NCBI GenBank assembly: GCA_048013815.1
Contig: CM106586.1
Location: 5,084,001-5,148,000 of the forward strand
Reading direction: 5' to 3'
DNA length: 64,000 nt
Source of the DNA: Setoptus koraiensis
Lineage: Eukaryota; Arthropoda
The notes below the pieces were generated by a model. That model searched no databases and had not been told where the DNA came from. It worked only from the letters and a program-made list of their open reading frames with translations. Of the stretch, positions 1 through 12,100 are shown piece by piece (within the stretch, counting starts at the first letter, position 1; each line of letters starts with the position of its first letter). The position numbers and the translations under genes are program-made.

Positions 1-2151
1 GCGCCCTCGCGGCCACTGGCGGCTGTTAAACCCATTAGAGCGTTCGCGCAAATTATCCGCTCGCCGGGCCTGGCCAGCGGCGCAGTGTGCGGATATTTGC
101 GATTGTGCAGTGCGGCACAGTTGGCCGAAAGTGGCCAGAAATGAGTGCTCGCCAGCAGCGTTTATTTGCTACGGCAGCGCCTATATCGCCGTTATATGGC
201 CAGCGGTAGCGGGCCGTCAGTGGCCGATAATGGCAGCGCCGGACACAAGTCGGCGGCGCGAGCCGCGACACGCCAAACAAACAAACAAATAAACGAAGCA
301 ACAGGTAACGGGCATCATTAGCCGCCATTTATCCGTCGCTTATTTGCCCGTGCGGACATTTATACGCGCAGCCATTTACAAATGTATAAATGTAGCGATT
401 TATAAATGTGGCCGCGGTCGCCCACTCGGCGCGCCATGCGGGCCGCCGTGCGATCCCGCGGAGGCGCCGCCCGAATGTCGCGTCCGCGCGCCATCGGGTC
501 GGTGCCGTCGAGTGCGCTAATTGTTTGCAATTGTGAACTGTTCGCGACTGTGCGCCATCGCAAACAATGTTGAAAATTGTCGAGTTGCCCAGTTGGCAAC
601 ATTGCACGGCAATGTTCGCAGTTTCGCCCGCTCGCATCACACGAGTTGCACGTTTCGCCCGCTGCCCGACCGGCCGGCCCGCCGCCAGTGACAATTGCGC
701 CTCCGCGCCGCGAGCGGCCACCGGTGGGCGGGAGCAGAGACAATCGGCTGCCGGGGACAGTCATTATTTTATTAGTTCATTAACTTTCGCCGTTCCTCGC
801 CTGCTCTACTCCGCACCACTGCACCGCCACGCTGCACCACTACTCTAGAACCACTGCACCGCTGCTCTAGAACCACCGCACCGCTGCTCGACACAACCGC
901 TCCACGACTCGGCACAACTGCTCTGCACCTCTGCACCTCTGCACCGCAGAACTGGCCAATTCTCGTCTGCGCCGGCGATTGTTCGCTCGGCTCGGTGGGG
1001 CCAAACGGCCGACGCTGGCCTACCTGGCCTAAACTCGGTGGCTGGCCACCACACAAAACAGTGTGCGTTGTGCTAATTGGCCAACATGCGAATTGCAACA
1101 ATTGTGTTTAGCTAATTGTGTTCACTTTGGCCACTAGAATCCGAGCGCAAGTCCGATGCGAGTTCGAATGCGAGTTCGAACTCGCAACTGCAAACTTGGA
1201 ACTTGAAACTTCGAACGCGAACTCGAACTGCGATTCGAACGGCTAATGGACGTTCGACATGCGACGCGACGGTGCGACTAGGTGGTCTGCGGCTTGCACA
1301 ACGAGCCACAAGTCAGCTGACCGTTGCGAGTAGCCGAGTAGCGGTTCATTGAGAGACTGCAAGCTATGCACAGTACACACTGCATGTACGAATGCAAATA
1401 AATATAAAAAGTATAAATATATGAGTATGCAAATGAGCCAATGTGGCCACCAATTTGCAGGGGCCGCGCTCGGGCCATCGCTCGTAGATGGCGCTGCGTG
1501 TGAGTCTGACAATGAAATCGCCAGACAATACGGACGACATCTAAAATCTGTGTGTGTGTGTGTGCATTTACAATGAAATAAAATTTTAATGCGCATTGTG
1601 TGTCCATTAGCGCCCGGTTGGCCGGTGCTCCGGGCCGGGTTTTGGTCAGCGGTCGGTACGGGCATTGTGGCACAATAATTGCTGATTGTTTTTTGCGGTC
1701 ACTCGCGGTGCAGCGTGCACCGCGCGCATCGGCCGGCCACATTGAGTCCGTTATCTCGGCCTCTCGGTTTTATTGAATTTTTCTTTATTGAATTCAATTG
1801 GACGGAGTGCTCACTGGTTCGATTTGGCTGGTTCGCGTTCGACTGGCGGCGTTCGATGGCCGACGTTCGAATCGCGAGTCGGTGCGCTCGTTCGTCATGT
1901 TGAGCCCGATAACGATCATCGGCGCAAAGTGCTCAAGTGGATGCAAAGCAGCAACAACAAGAGAAGCCGCATCATCGACAAATTGCACGACCTGCTCTCA
2001 AATTGAGAGTCTCAATGCAAAATCGCCGGCCAAATCACGGCCGGCAACCGCATTGTTCGAGCCAACACCGTTAACACGTGCATTACCTGTTGGTCTGTGC
2101 GGCTGGTCATCGCCGAAGCAGTTGTCGGCCGCGCTACACTTCGGCCGATTT

Positions 2152-2302
2152 CGGCTTCCTCGGCTTCTTCGGCTTCTTCGGCTTCTTCGGCTTCTTCGGC
2201 TTCTTCGGCTTCTTCGGCTTCTTCGGCTTCTTCGGCTTCTTCGGCTTCTTCGGCCGCGTTCGGCTTCTTCGGCCGCGTTCGGCTTCTTCGGCCGCGTTCG
2301 GC
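2152..2302. repeat. 9-bp minisatellite (CGGCTTCTT)n grading into a 19-bp compound unit
   Basis: About eleven near-perfect copies of CGGCTTCTT are followed by three alternating copies of CGGCCGCGTT plus CGGCTTCTT. Because 9 is a multiple of three, all six frames stay open and give artefactual proteins such as Ser-Ala-Ser, Gly-Phe-Phe or Lys-Lys-Pro repeats. Confidence 0.95.
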
Positions 2303-3404
2303 CATCGGCACAGAATTGGCCAGAATGGGCCCATCGCGGCCGAACGCTGCCCATCGCCGTCATCTGACTGTGCGACCGTGCACTTGTGAGCGGCTCGCTG
2401 TCATTCGTTGGCGGTGCCAACAACCGACGGCAGCCGACAACAAGTGCACACGAAAGGATTCCCATCGCGCATCATGATCGATTAGAATCTCAGCTGTCTC
2501 GCACTGTCAGCCGCGTCGGCCCGTCAGCTGTCCCGGAATGTCAGTTGTGTCGGAATCTCGCCCGTGCGCCCGTCCGTCTGTGCGAGCTGCGGCCGGGCCG
2601 GCGCTCGGTGCGCGCCGATTAGACATCTATCAGATTAGCATCGGTTGCGGCTGCCGGTTGCGGGTTGCGCCCACTCGGCCGAGAGCTGCTCGCGACCGCT
2701 TGAGCCCAGCGCTCGCGGGACGAATGAGCGACCGTGGCCAGCGCTCGCGGGACAAAATGAGTGGCCAGCGGAATGGAAAGCGGCCAATTTGCACCTCTGG
2801 CCATCGCTGGCCGCTGCTGTGGTCAGCGGCCAGCGGTCAGCGCAAGTGTTGTCAATCATGTTTGCTTTTGGCCACCATTCAGCCAAATACGCTGTTGAAA
2901 CAGATACAACCTTTACATATATACAATGTATACAATGTAAAAGTATAAGTGGCCATACTTAGATGGTCGCTCGTCGTGAGCTCAGCTTCAGTATTTAAGT
3001 TTCTGCAATATTTGAGTGTAATATTTGCGAGTCGAGGCCTCGTGACAAAGTCGTGATTGACCAATCGGGCCGAAGTGCAACGCAGCGAGCTGGCCCAAGT
3101 GCAAACAATGCTGGCCGGCAATTAAAAACACGTTGGCTCATTTCGTTTGCGTTCATCGTGTTGCTGTCGGTATTTTTGGCGCTGGCGAGCCGCACGAAAG
3201 TGCGGGCCGGTTGCTGAAAAAGCCGAGCCGAGGGCAGCGTCGCTCTCATTTACATCGGACCACTGACCGCCGTTGCGGTCGGCCGAGCGGCCGCTCGGGC
3301 GCAGGCGGCGCTGGCAGGCGGCGATCGTGAACAATTAAGTTGGGCACGATTTATTAATCAATATCACATGTTTCGTGTTTTGCTTTCGCCGTCGGCTGGC
3401 AACC

Positions 3405-3533
3405 CAACAGCAACAACAGCAACGACCACAGCGGCAACAACAGCAACAACAACAACAGCAACGGCAACAACAGCAGCAACAACAGCGCCAGCAACAACGA
3501 AGGCAGCGGCAACAACGACGACGACAAGTGACG
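3405..3533. repeat. CAA/CGA-rich simple-sequence tract
   Basis: Imperfect trinucleotide tract dominated by CAA, CAG, CGG and ACG triplets. Similar tracts recur at 5938-6090, 18190-18270, 35392-35490 and 43009-43120, the last two with GTT on the + strand. It looks non-coding here. Confidence 0.85.
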
Positions 3534-4644
3534 GCTTCAAATTAACAGCTTTTCGCTGTTGTTGTTGGCGTTGTTGTTACTTTGTTGCTCATGGCTCTCG
3601 TGATCGCTGCCGGCCCGAGCCGCGAGTGCGTGCGCTCAGCCCAGGCCCGGTATCCGCCAGCCGAGCATCGCAAAGAGCATCCAAAATATAAGAATTGACT
3701 CAATATCCGCAGCTCCAAAAGTATCAAAAGTCTGTGCGGCCGACGCGCCCGCAACCGCTAAAGTATCCGCAAAGTGGAACGAGTGGCACGGCAATTCATT
3801 TGCACGGTGCGGCCGGGCCAAAAGTAGAGCACGACTCGGCGCGGATCCGCCCGCCGGCGCTCGCAACGAGCCGCAGATGCTGCCGAGGGCAACAATGGCG
3901 CCCGAATCATGAAATCATCGATTCGGCGCGTCATCGATTCGGCGCATCATCGAATCGCAAAATCATGGAATTGATGGGACCGTCAATGGCGACATGCAAG
4001 CGCCCAATCACATGCACCGTCTCGGCGCGGAACCGTAGAGTTGTATGGATTCATCGAATCATGCGGGATCATCGAATCGGGCGCAATCGTCGTATCACGG
4101 CCGAATCGATGTGTGTGAAATCATCGAGAATCGTAGAAGCGGTTAAATGGTTGAGCGGCTAAACGGCTAAATGGCTGAATGGCAGACGAGCGAGCAGCAG
4201 AATTATGGAAAAATGATCGGCTTCGCAAGGGCAAACATTTCGGCAACATTTCGGCCCGACGAGGCGGCTTCTCGGCCCGACGAGGCGACTTTTGAGCAGC
4301 GTTCTGCTCCAGATGATTTGATAGATAAGCGTGGAGAGATACGCTCTCGATGTGAGCCATTTCGCCGGCGCTTCTATGGCCCGTCTGGGGCATGTCGCCG
4401 CGCCATTCTTCATCTTCGGGGCTCGTCATCAGGTGAGCATGACAACATCAACAATGGGCCACCTTTCGCCCGTTCGCTTCGGTCGGGCCGCTTCGGCGGG
4501 CGAACGCTTTGCACGCTGTGGCGCTGGCACCGGTCGCCGCGGCCCGCTCGCCGTGACCCCGTGCGCCGGGGATCGCCCTCAATCAGTGCCCGGCCGACCA
4601 TTGAAGGGGTTCCCCACTCGTCGCTATCGCCGGCCCCAATCTCG

Positions 4645-4679
4645 TGTCAATGGTGCGCCACCGTGGCGCACCATTGACA
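4645..4679. repeat. Perfect palindrome, 17-bp arms, 1-nt centre
   Basis: The left arm TGTCAATGGTGCGCCAC is followed by a single C and then its exact reverse complement. There are no mismatches over 35 bp, and it could form a cruciform or hairpin. Confidence 0.95.
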
Positions 4680-6146
4680 ACCGGCCCACTGGCGACAACC
4701 GGCGACAACCGAGAACTGAGTTCGAGTGCAGGGGCCCGCGCTTCGAATTCGAACGGAATCGCGAAGAATCGTCGGCGTTCGACGGCGTTCGACGGCGGCT
4801 CACAAGAGGCGCTCACGAGGGGCGCGTCGAATCGACACAGCAAAAGAATTCTTTGCTGTTTTTGTTGTTTTTGTTGCTGTCGGTGTCGTCGAGAGCGAAG
4901 CGAATCGATTCTCGAATCGGTTCGCCATTGAGCCGTCGGGCCGCCGGGTCTGCGATACGGTGCGCCCGTGGCCATTCGGGCCTGCGTGCCATCGAGCGGA
5001 GGGTCGGGCGCGGGCCACCAGGTGGCGCCGGGGCGGCGAGCGGCCGGCGGGCCGGCGTTCGCAAGTTGCGAATTGCAACTGTTTTGCGGGCGATGTGCGC
5101 GTCGCAGCGCGCATTTGCGCGCATCAGAGCGCACTATTATTTGCAGAATGTTATTACATTACATGTAGTTGTTGAGCGCAGCTACTGCGCCGCCCGCGAG
5201 TGGGGCAGCGCGATGCGCACAAGTGAGAGTCGTCGTGCGTTTGTGTGTTGGTCGGGGCGTAGTGCGCATCGCGAACGGTACTGGCGAGCGTGCGCACAGC
5301 GGCAGCGGCGCGGCGGCACAGCGAACGTGACAGTGGCTGAGAATTGTGCACAGCGACAGTCATTCGAGAATAGCGACGCGACGAGGAAGAAGCGACAACA
5401 ACCGGCGAGACACCGACAACAACAATAGATAGCGACGGCCAGCCAGCCAGTCAATCAATCAATCAAGCCACCGAGCCAGCGCCCGACAAGCAAGAAGGCA
5501 GCCGAAAGGCGAGAAGACAGCGTTAAATAGACGCCAGAGAGGCAAATAAAACACAAAATACAAATAGAAACGCGAGATAAAATACAAATAAAATCGCCAG
5601 ATAACCGCCGATTGAATCGCAAGTGACACAAGCGCACAAAAGAGTCCGTTGGCAGTATTTGCAGTGTGTGCAGTGATTTTCAGCATTTTCAGCGTTTGCC
5701 GTGATTTTCGGTATTTGCAGCGCTCGGCCGTGATTTTCGGTATCTGGCAGCGAAAGATGCACCAACAGCAACAAATGAAACGCCAACAAATGACGACGGC
5801 GCCACTAAGCTACTCGCGCTGGCACTGGCTGCTGCGAAGACACCTCTGCCAAGACCATTGTTCGCCCGCCGCCGGGCAGCGCGACAACAAGTGCCCACGA
5901 AACGCCCACCTCGCCCATTCCCGTCGCCTCGAGCACAGCAAGCACAACCACGACAACAACCGCAACAACCACATCAACAGCATCAACAGCATCAACAACC
6001 ACAACAACCACAACAACCACATCAACAGCCACTACATCAACAACCAAGACAACAACCAAGACAACAGCAGCACCAACAACCACAACAACGGCAACCTCCG
6101 GTGCGCCGCGCCCGACAAGAGGCCGTCGGCCCGCTGCTACCTGACA

Positions 6147-6642
6147 ATGATACTCGTGATATGCGCGGCCCTCACCGCGCCGCCCCCTCCCGCCACAGAT
6201 ACAGATAATATAACAACAAGCTACTCATGTGATAGTGACAAGTCAACAATCAATGCTCACAGCGGCTCATTGTTCAGCACCAATTTTGTGTTGTTCGCCC
6301 AAGCGGCAGCAGCGGCCGCCGGGCCGGTCGGCAGCGGTGCACCGGTCGGCGCAAACAGCGCGCTGGTCGGCGCGGGCAGCCCGTCCGACGGGGCCAGCGT
6401 GCAGCCGGCGATGCAGCAGCAAGCTGTGCTGCAGCAGCCACCGCCGCCGCCGCCACCGCCGCCCTCCTCTTCGGCCACCATGATGCGGCCCACAATATTC
6501 AGTGATGCCACGGGCATAGTGACATCGCAAAATATGGGCCCCATAATAGCGGCGCCCCCGTTATTGTCAGTAGTGTCACCGACCAACCAGCAGCAACAGC
6601 AAGCTAACAGCGCCTTATCGTCGCCGCTGACCGACAATCAAG
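6147..6642 (+). CDS. Ddr: Proposed first coding exon of the discoidin domain receptor gene (signal peptide and low-complexity N-terminus)
   Basis: An open frame ends at a consensus splice donor, AG|GTAAGT (GT at 6643). The Met at 6147 starts MILVICAALTAPPPP, which can act as a short signal peptide. It is followed by a Thr/Ser segment, a hydrophobic/Ala-rich stretch, a Gly/Pro/Ala-rich region, a nine-proline run and a Gln-rich stretch. The frame stays open upstream, and an ATG at 5757 in good context would add 130 Gln/Asn/His-rich residues; I prefer 6147 because of the signal peptide. The exon ends in phase 1. The first unambiguous discoidin exon at 39370 has an in-frame TGA at 39360-39362, and all three AGs between that stop and the homologous sequence require phase 1, so the two can join. 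The link has no homology support in this exon; another acceptor, or a separate gene, remains possible. Confidence 0.5.
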
Positions 6643-7413
6643 GTAAGTCACTCAACAAAACAACAAAATACCCCCCAAAATACCCCCCAAAATACCCCAG
6701 TGATGTGAAAGTCGAAAGTGAGATAGCCCGCGCGCAGCCGGCTTGAAAGTGAGATGCCCCGAGATACCAAGAGGATTTCGGTGGAGGAAAGTGGCGCCGA
6801 GTGGCGGCTATCACAATGATAATGGTGACAATATCGCACCTTGGGCTTCCTTTTACGCGAGATAAACCCTTCGTCTTCTCGTCTTTTGTTTATGGCTTGC
6901 ATTTTTACAATTTTGCAACTTTTGCCAGCCCCTGGGCGAGTGTCTTATCTGTCTGACGCTTGTTCTCGATATTGTTGTTGTTGTGCGATATTGTTGTCGT
7001 TGTTGTGGGCACATTGGCATGTGATGTAATCGGCATGGCATGTGTCGTATTAATATTAATTCGTCGACAACTTCCTAGTGACGGCGCTCAAGGCTGGCCG
7101 GCCCGTCGAGTGGGATCGCAATAATATCGCACAATACGACATTATCGCATACGGCGCCAGCGCTCGTTTCGCAGCACGCCAAACAACATCGTGTCAATGA
7201 GCTATAATAACATAATAATTTAATAATATAATAATAGAATAAGCAAGCGATCGCAAGCGAGCGACAGCAAACAAGCGACGAGCTGTCGACGAACCGTTAC
7301 AGCCGCTAATTTGTCGGTGGTGCTCACAACAACAAGTCGCTCGCCAGACAAACGATCGTTTCGCGTCAGATTGCCCGTCACCCGACAAGAATTGGCCAGT
7401 GGGCCCGAGCGCC

Positions 7414-7564
7414 GAGTCTCCGATTTAAGAATCTCCTAATTTAAGAATCTCCGAATTTAAGAATCTCCGAATCTAAGAATCTCCGAATCTAAGAATCTCC
7501 GAATCTAAGAATCTCCGAATTTAAGAATCTCCGAATTCGCAAATTTAAGAATTTCCGAATCTGC
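7414..7564. repeat. 16-bp tandem array (GAATCTCCGAATTTAA)n
   Basis: Eight to nine copies of a 16-bp unit with T/C variation at one site and decayed ends. It is followed at 7615-7706 by a looser array built from AAGACTCGACAGA and AATCGCCCGC. It lies about 300 bp upstream of the ELOVL start codon. Confidence 0.9.
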
Positions 7565-7890
7565 GAACCGAAGCAGTCGACAAGCAGCGACAAGCCGCCG
7601 CCCGAAAGATTCGCTGAAGAATCGCCCGCAAGACTCGACAGAAAGACTCGACAGAAAGAATCGCCCGCAAGACTCGACAAAAAGAATCGACAGAGAGAAT
7701 CGCGCAATCTAGAACAGCTCGAAATCAATTAGCTCGCCAGCAGGGGCGGCCAGCGAGCGTGATTGCGCATTGTGTCGATTGTACTGTTAATTGTGCAATT
7801 GTAATTGTGGCCGCGTAGTGGCAGAGTCAGCAACAACCGCAATTTGGCAACAGCAACAACCGCAAACTGGCAACAACAACAGCAACAACA

Positions 7891-8949
7891 ATGGCCCCAG
7901 CAGCAGTTATAATCACAGCAGCGATAACGGTTTGCACAATGGCGATAATAACAACGCCGGCAGCGGCAATTAGCGGCAACGAGCTGTTATTTGACGAGAC
8001 GGATTTCAACGAAAACAACCGCTCGCCTTGGACATTTTTAGCGCAAAACAAGCGCGGCCTCGACGCGGGCCTGTTCCTGTCCGGCCCGTATCCCGTTGCC
8101 CTGGTAACGGGCCTGTACCTGTTATTTGTGTGCTATTTGGGCCCGCGGGTGCTGATGGCGCGCCGGCCGGCCTACAAGCTGGAAACGGTGATCAGATTGT
8201 ACAATTTGAGCATGGTGCTGGCCAGTTGTTGGTTGCACATTCGATTGATGGGGGCCGTCGGAGGTTGGTCAAACTTTTTCGATTGTTCCAAGACATTTAA
8301 TTTGCAGGACGGCTCATCGCAGGCCATTGTAACAATGGGCAATTTTATAATAAGCATACGCGTCATAGAGTTTTTAGACACGATATTTTTCGCGCTGAGA
8401 AAAAAAACAAACCAAATGACATTCTTGCACATATTTCATCACGCATTCGTGCCCCCGTACGCCTATTGGATATTGCGCACGGCCCCAATTCGTTACAATG
8501 TGTTCATAATAACGCTAAACTCCATAATACACATCATTATGTACAGCTACTATTTTTTGTCCACCTACGATCAGCAAAAATATCCGTTGGTGCGCAAATT
8601 GTTATGGTTTAAACGTTATATGACCCAAATGCAATTGGTGCAATTTGCCATGATAGCCGCCTATTCAATTTGGGTTTTTAATCAACACCAACATTGTCAT
8701 GTGCCCCTGCGTTACATTGGCTCAAATTTTCTCATTTCAACGGGATTTTTGACCTTATTTTGGCACTTTTACACGGTGGCCTACGCGGCGGCAGCCAAGC
8801 AACAAGCGCCAAATCACTCGAATCACTCGTCGAGGGGCCAACAGGAAGCGCCGGACAAGCGCCGCCTGCGACAATTGATGGAATCAAACCCCGCCAAGTA
8901 TTACAACGAGCCCGGCTTCTACGAAAACAAGGGCTTGATGCACCACTAG
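7891..8949 (+). CDS. ELOVL-family very-long-chain fatty acid elongase, intronless
   Basis: This 352-residue protein should catalyse the condensing step of fatty-acid elongation (malonyl-CoA plus acyl-CoA to 3-ketoacyl-CoA) in the ER membrane. Family signatures are present: RVIEFLDTIFFALRKK (157-172), the histidine box HIFHH (180-184), NSIIHIIMYSYY (210-221) and KRYMTQMQLVQF (241-252). Several hydrophobic segments fit the usual seven-helix layout. The N-terminus is odd: about 30 hydrophobic Ala/Ile/Thr residues precede the usual start, so the Met at 7939 is an alternative. The C-terminus (about 50 polar residues ending GLMHH) lacks an obvious dilysine ER-retrieval signal. The box is followed by FVPPYAYW, so this is a divergent member and substrate length cannot be assigned. 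The gene has no introns and lies within the proposed DDR intron 1 in the same orientation. Confidence 0.93.
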   Translation: MAPAAVIITAAITVCTMAIITTPAAAISGNELLFDETDFNENNRSPWTFLAQNKRGLDAGLFLSGPYPVALVTGLYLLFVCYLGPRVLMARRPAYKLETVIRLYNLSMVLASCWLHIRLMGAVGGWSNFFDCSKTFNLQDGSSQAIVTMGNFIISIRVIEFLDTIFFALRKKTNQMTFLHIFHHAFVPPYAYWILRTAPIRYNVFIITLNSIIHIIMYSYYFLSTYDQQKYPLVRKLLWFKRYMTQMQLVQFAMIAAYSIWVFNQHQHCHVPLRYIGSNFLISTGFLTLFWHFYTVAYAAAAKQQAPNHSNHSSRGQQEAPDKRRLRQLMESNPAKYYNEPGFYENKGLMHH

Positions 8950-9103
8950 ACGCCATTGCACAACATAACACAACATTACATAACATTACATAGGACACGT
9001 TACATAACAAGCCGGCCTAATTAGAGCGGCTAGATTGGCGATCGTTGTCGCGACACTGTCTGGCAATCACCGCATCACTATCATTGTATCACAAGCCGAT
9101 ATT

Positions 9104-9109
9104 ATTAAA
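9104..9109 (+). terminator. Candidate poly(A) signal ATTAAA for ELOVL
   Basis: ATTAAA lies about 155 bp after the ELOVL stop codon. It is the nearest canonical-type hexamer I found downstream; no transcript evidence is available. Confidence 0.4.
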
Positions 9110-12100
9110 TATACATGCTCGATCGGAGGCGCTGGCCGCTGTCTGTCGATGCGGCACGCACAATGCTACTATTACGCCCAACATAAACTAAAAATATCCA
9201 TTTCGACATTCCATTGACAGCAACAATGGAAGCTCTTGCGCAACCGTCGAGCTCGTCGACGATGTGATTCGATTCTCGCCCGTCCCGTCGAATCTTCGCT
9301 GTCGGTGTCGCTGTTGTCGCTGTCGATACTGCCTTGGTTGTCGCTGTCGATGTTGCCGCGGCCGCTGTCGTTGTTGTCGGCGATGTCGCTGTCACACTTG
9401 AGCAAAGACGAACCGTCCGCAACTCGTTGCGAATCTCGGCCGTTTGCGAGCGAATTTGCGAGCGAATTTGTGAATGAACAGGCCCGATTGGCGGCCTTGC
9501 CCGGCCGGCCGCCGGACAGCCCGACCAGCCCGAGCGCGCCGAGCAAGCCAAGCATGGCCCGATCGGGCCGAAGTCGGCCATCGCGAGTCATTCCGCTGGC
9601 GACTCGGCGCTGCGTCGGCGTCTCGTTCGAGTGGCTCTCGCGGCTCCAGTGGCTCTGGCGGCTCGAAGCCGCTCGCCGTCGGTTGGTGCGTTCGAATTGC
9701 GAGCCGGTGCGCTCGGTTCCATTCGAAGCCAGTTGACGCGTCGGCTGCGGCGCTCGCAGCGGCGAGAATCGGCCCGAGCGGCCGTCGCAGGTAGCGGCCG
9801 GCCAACAACCTTCAATGCTCTTGGGCTGCATTACGCGCCGTCGGGCTGCACCATTGCGGCTGCACCGCGCACCGCGCACCGTGCACCAGGCGTTAGGTGG
9901 GGGCATAATCATCATCGATGCATTACATAATAATGATCATCATCATTTAGTGTGTGTATGCTCACTGTTTCGTGACTCGCTCTGGGCCAGCTAAAACAGT
10001 GCAGCAGCAGCGCCAGCCGAGCGGCGATAACAACGTCGCTGGCACTAGATTATTGCCAGAAATTGATGTTGTTGTTGTTGTCGGTGGTTGCTGCGTTCGC
10101 TGTAGCGGCGGTTGTTGCGTTCGACGGCGGTTGTTGCGTTCGCTGCAGCGCCGGTTGTTTGCTCGGTCGGCTGTTTGTCGTTGCTGGCCGGCGCTTATTG
10201 TTCGTGAGATCGACTGTTGGCCGTAATGTTGCGTTTGTGCATTGTTCGGCCGGCGAGCGTGTGTTTTATGCGGTTATGCAAGCCATGCGGCCATATAGCA
10301 CCGCCGTGCAGCACGCCAGCCGCGGGATACGCCATTGGATGTGCCATTGGATGTGCCCGGCTCGCTTCGAACGGCCGCCAATTCGAATCCGAGGCTTCGA
10401 ACGGCCGCCAATTCGGACTCGAATTCGCGGCTTGAGTCGAGGCTGCGAGTCGAAGCGTTCGGGTCGCTCGCTGGCCGGCGCGTTGCTCACTGGCACTCAG
10501 CGGTTGTTTGTGTTGCGTCACTGCTCGCCGTGGCTGGTTGGGCGAGCGGCCAGGTGAGCTGCCGCTGTCGCAATGATACTTGATCACGGCAGCCGCGAGC
10601 CCCTCGCCTGACGGCCGCCTACCGGCCGATTACTGGCCAATTACTGGCGAGCCCACTGCAAACAGATTGAGAGATATAATCGATTTTTCACTGCGGCTAC
10701 CGTACCAACTTGGCCGCACCACAAAGGTGCGGCGCGCAATCGGGCGCTCGTCGGGCGCTAGTCGGGCGCTAGTCGGGCACGCCACTCGGGCCACTCGGGC
10801 CAATCCGTCCAATCGGGCCAATCCGTCCGATCGGGCCAATGCGGAATGGCAGTCACACATCGGGCGTTGGGACAACAGACGTCGGGTGTCCGACCCGGCC
10901 GACGCGCACAATCTCGACGCAGTCGACGCGCTCGCTAGATCGCGGGACGGCCCGACATTGCGTGCCCGACGGGCCGACCAATGATTGCCACAATCATGGC
11001 CATGATTGGCCCCACCGGCGAGCCACGGTTTATTTGCTGGTGCGTTGTGCGTGTTTGTGTCTGCTTTTTGCGGGCGAAAACGCAAAAAAAGCGCCTTACG
11101 TGCGCGCCGGCCCGACGAACGCCGCGCCACGAGAGGGCAATCGCCCGAGCGGCCGGCGCAGCGCAGTGCCTGTCGGCCAAACTGGGCAATAATTTTTAAT
11201 AATAATGGTTCACTTTTGAAATTGTGGGCCCGTCTCGCTCGGGCTGGCTCTGGCTCGCTGCGTGTCGCCCGTCTGGCCCGGTCTGGCGCGTCACTGTGCA
11301 AAAAGTGGCCCAAAGCGCAGATAATTTCGGCGATCGGCGGGCCCGTTGCGAGTGAACGGGCGAGCGGGTAAACGGGCGAGCGGCGCACGGCGGCGGGCCG
11401 TCGGAGATTGCGGATCTCGAGTGGGTGCCCGCCAGCGCACATAAAAGTGCACTTGTTTACGAGATTGCCGCCAGCCCGGCCGTCTAGTGGCGCCAGACGC
11501 CAGCGCGGCCAGACGGCGCGAATGAAAAGAAATGGGATAGATATAAAATAAAATAAAATAAAATAAATTGATGGCCCTTGACTTGGCTCCTGATTTACGT
11601 GTTACGTCATGTGTCGTGCGTCTCGCGTGCGCGTGCCAGATATCGCTCGTCGGGCCGCATATCTGGCCCAATATCTGCGCTGCGCCCGACCGTCTGCTCG
11701 AGTGTCGGCCCCCGATGCATTGAGCGCATTGGGGCGCCTATAAGCAGGCCACGCTCACCGCCACATAATGCACGCCAAGGTACACATAAATTGCGTTAGG
11801 GGCCCCTCTCGCCTTTCGTCTTCGTTTCGCCCCTCGCGCCTTTGCGCCTCCGCTCGCGCCCTCGCCAGAAAAAGAAGCTTTTTTTCTCTGGCGCGCCTCT
11901 CAAGTGTATAAAGAGCATTATTGGCTCGCGTGCGAGGTCACACTACTTACCTCACCAGCGTCGGGCAGCGTCGGGCGGCGTCTCGCGGTGTCTCGCGGCG
12001 TCGGGCTTGGCCGGCCCATAATGGCTGCACAGTGAGCGGGCGACAGCCCCAAATTATGTGCACTCTCCTCGCTGGCTGGCGGCCGACGCAACCGGAAGCG

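Larger units (their letters stand above)
1..6146. other. 5' flank and probable leader of the DDR gene
   Basis: This is GC-rich, CpG-rich, low-complexity DNA. It has many open frames in all six phases, rich in Arg, Ala, Ser and Pro. None shows a recognisable domain, and I treat them as composition artefacts. It contains a 9-bp minisatellite, a CAA/CGA-rich tract and a perfect palindrome, listed separately. The part from about 5430 to 6146 is probably 5' leader of the gene whose coding exon follows. I could not identify a core promoter. Confidence 0.5.

Noticed and set aside
1998-2465. Arg-Arg-Ser or Lys-Lys-Pro repeat proteins across the 9-bp array
   Set aside because: A direct product of a repeat unit divisible by three that keeps every frame open.
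4331-5428. Long Arg/Ala-rich open frame of 365 codons on the + strand
   Set aside because: Frames on both strands are open over the same stretch, the protein is low-complexity with no domain, and GC-rich DNA lacks stops by chance.
5649-5756. N-terminal extension of DDR exon 1 with a hydrophobic start
   Set aside because: The first codon is TTG, not ATG, and the frame reads through probable leader. It is not a usable eukaryotic start.
9172-9915. 247-codon minus-strand frame downstream of ELOVL
   Set aside because: Arg/Ser/Ala-rich without domains; overlapping frames on the + strand are equally long.
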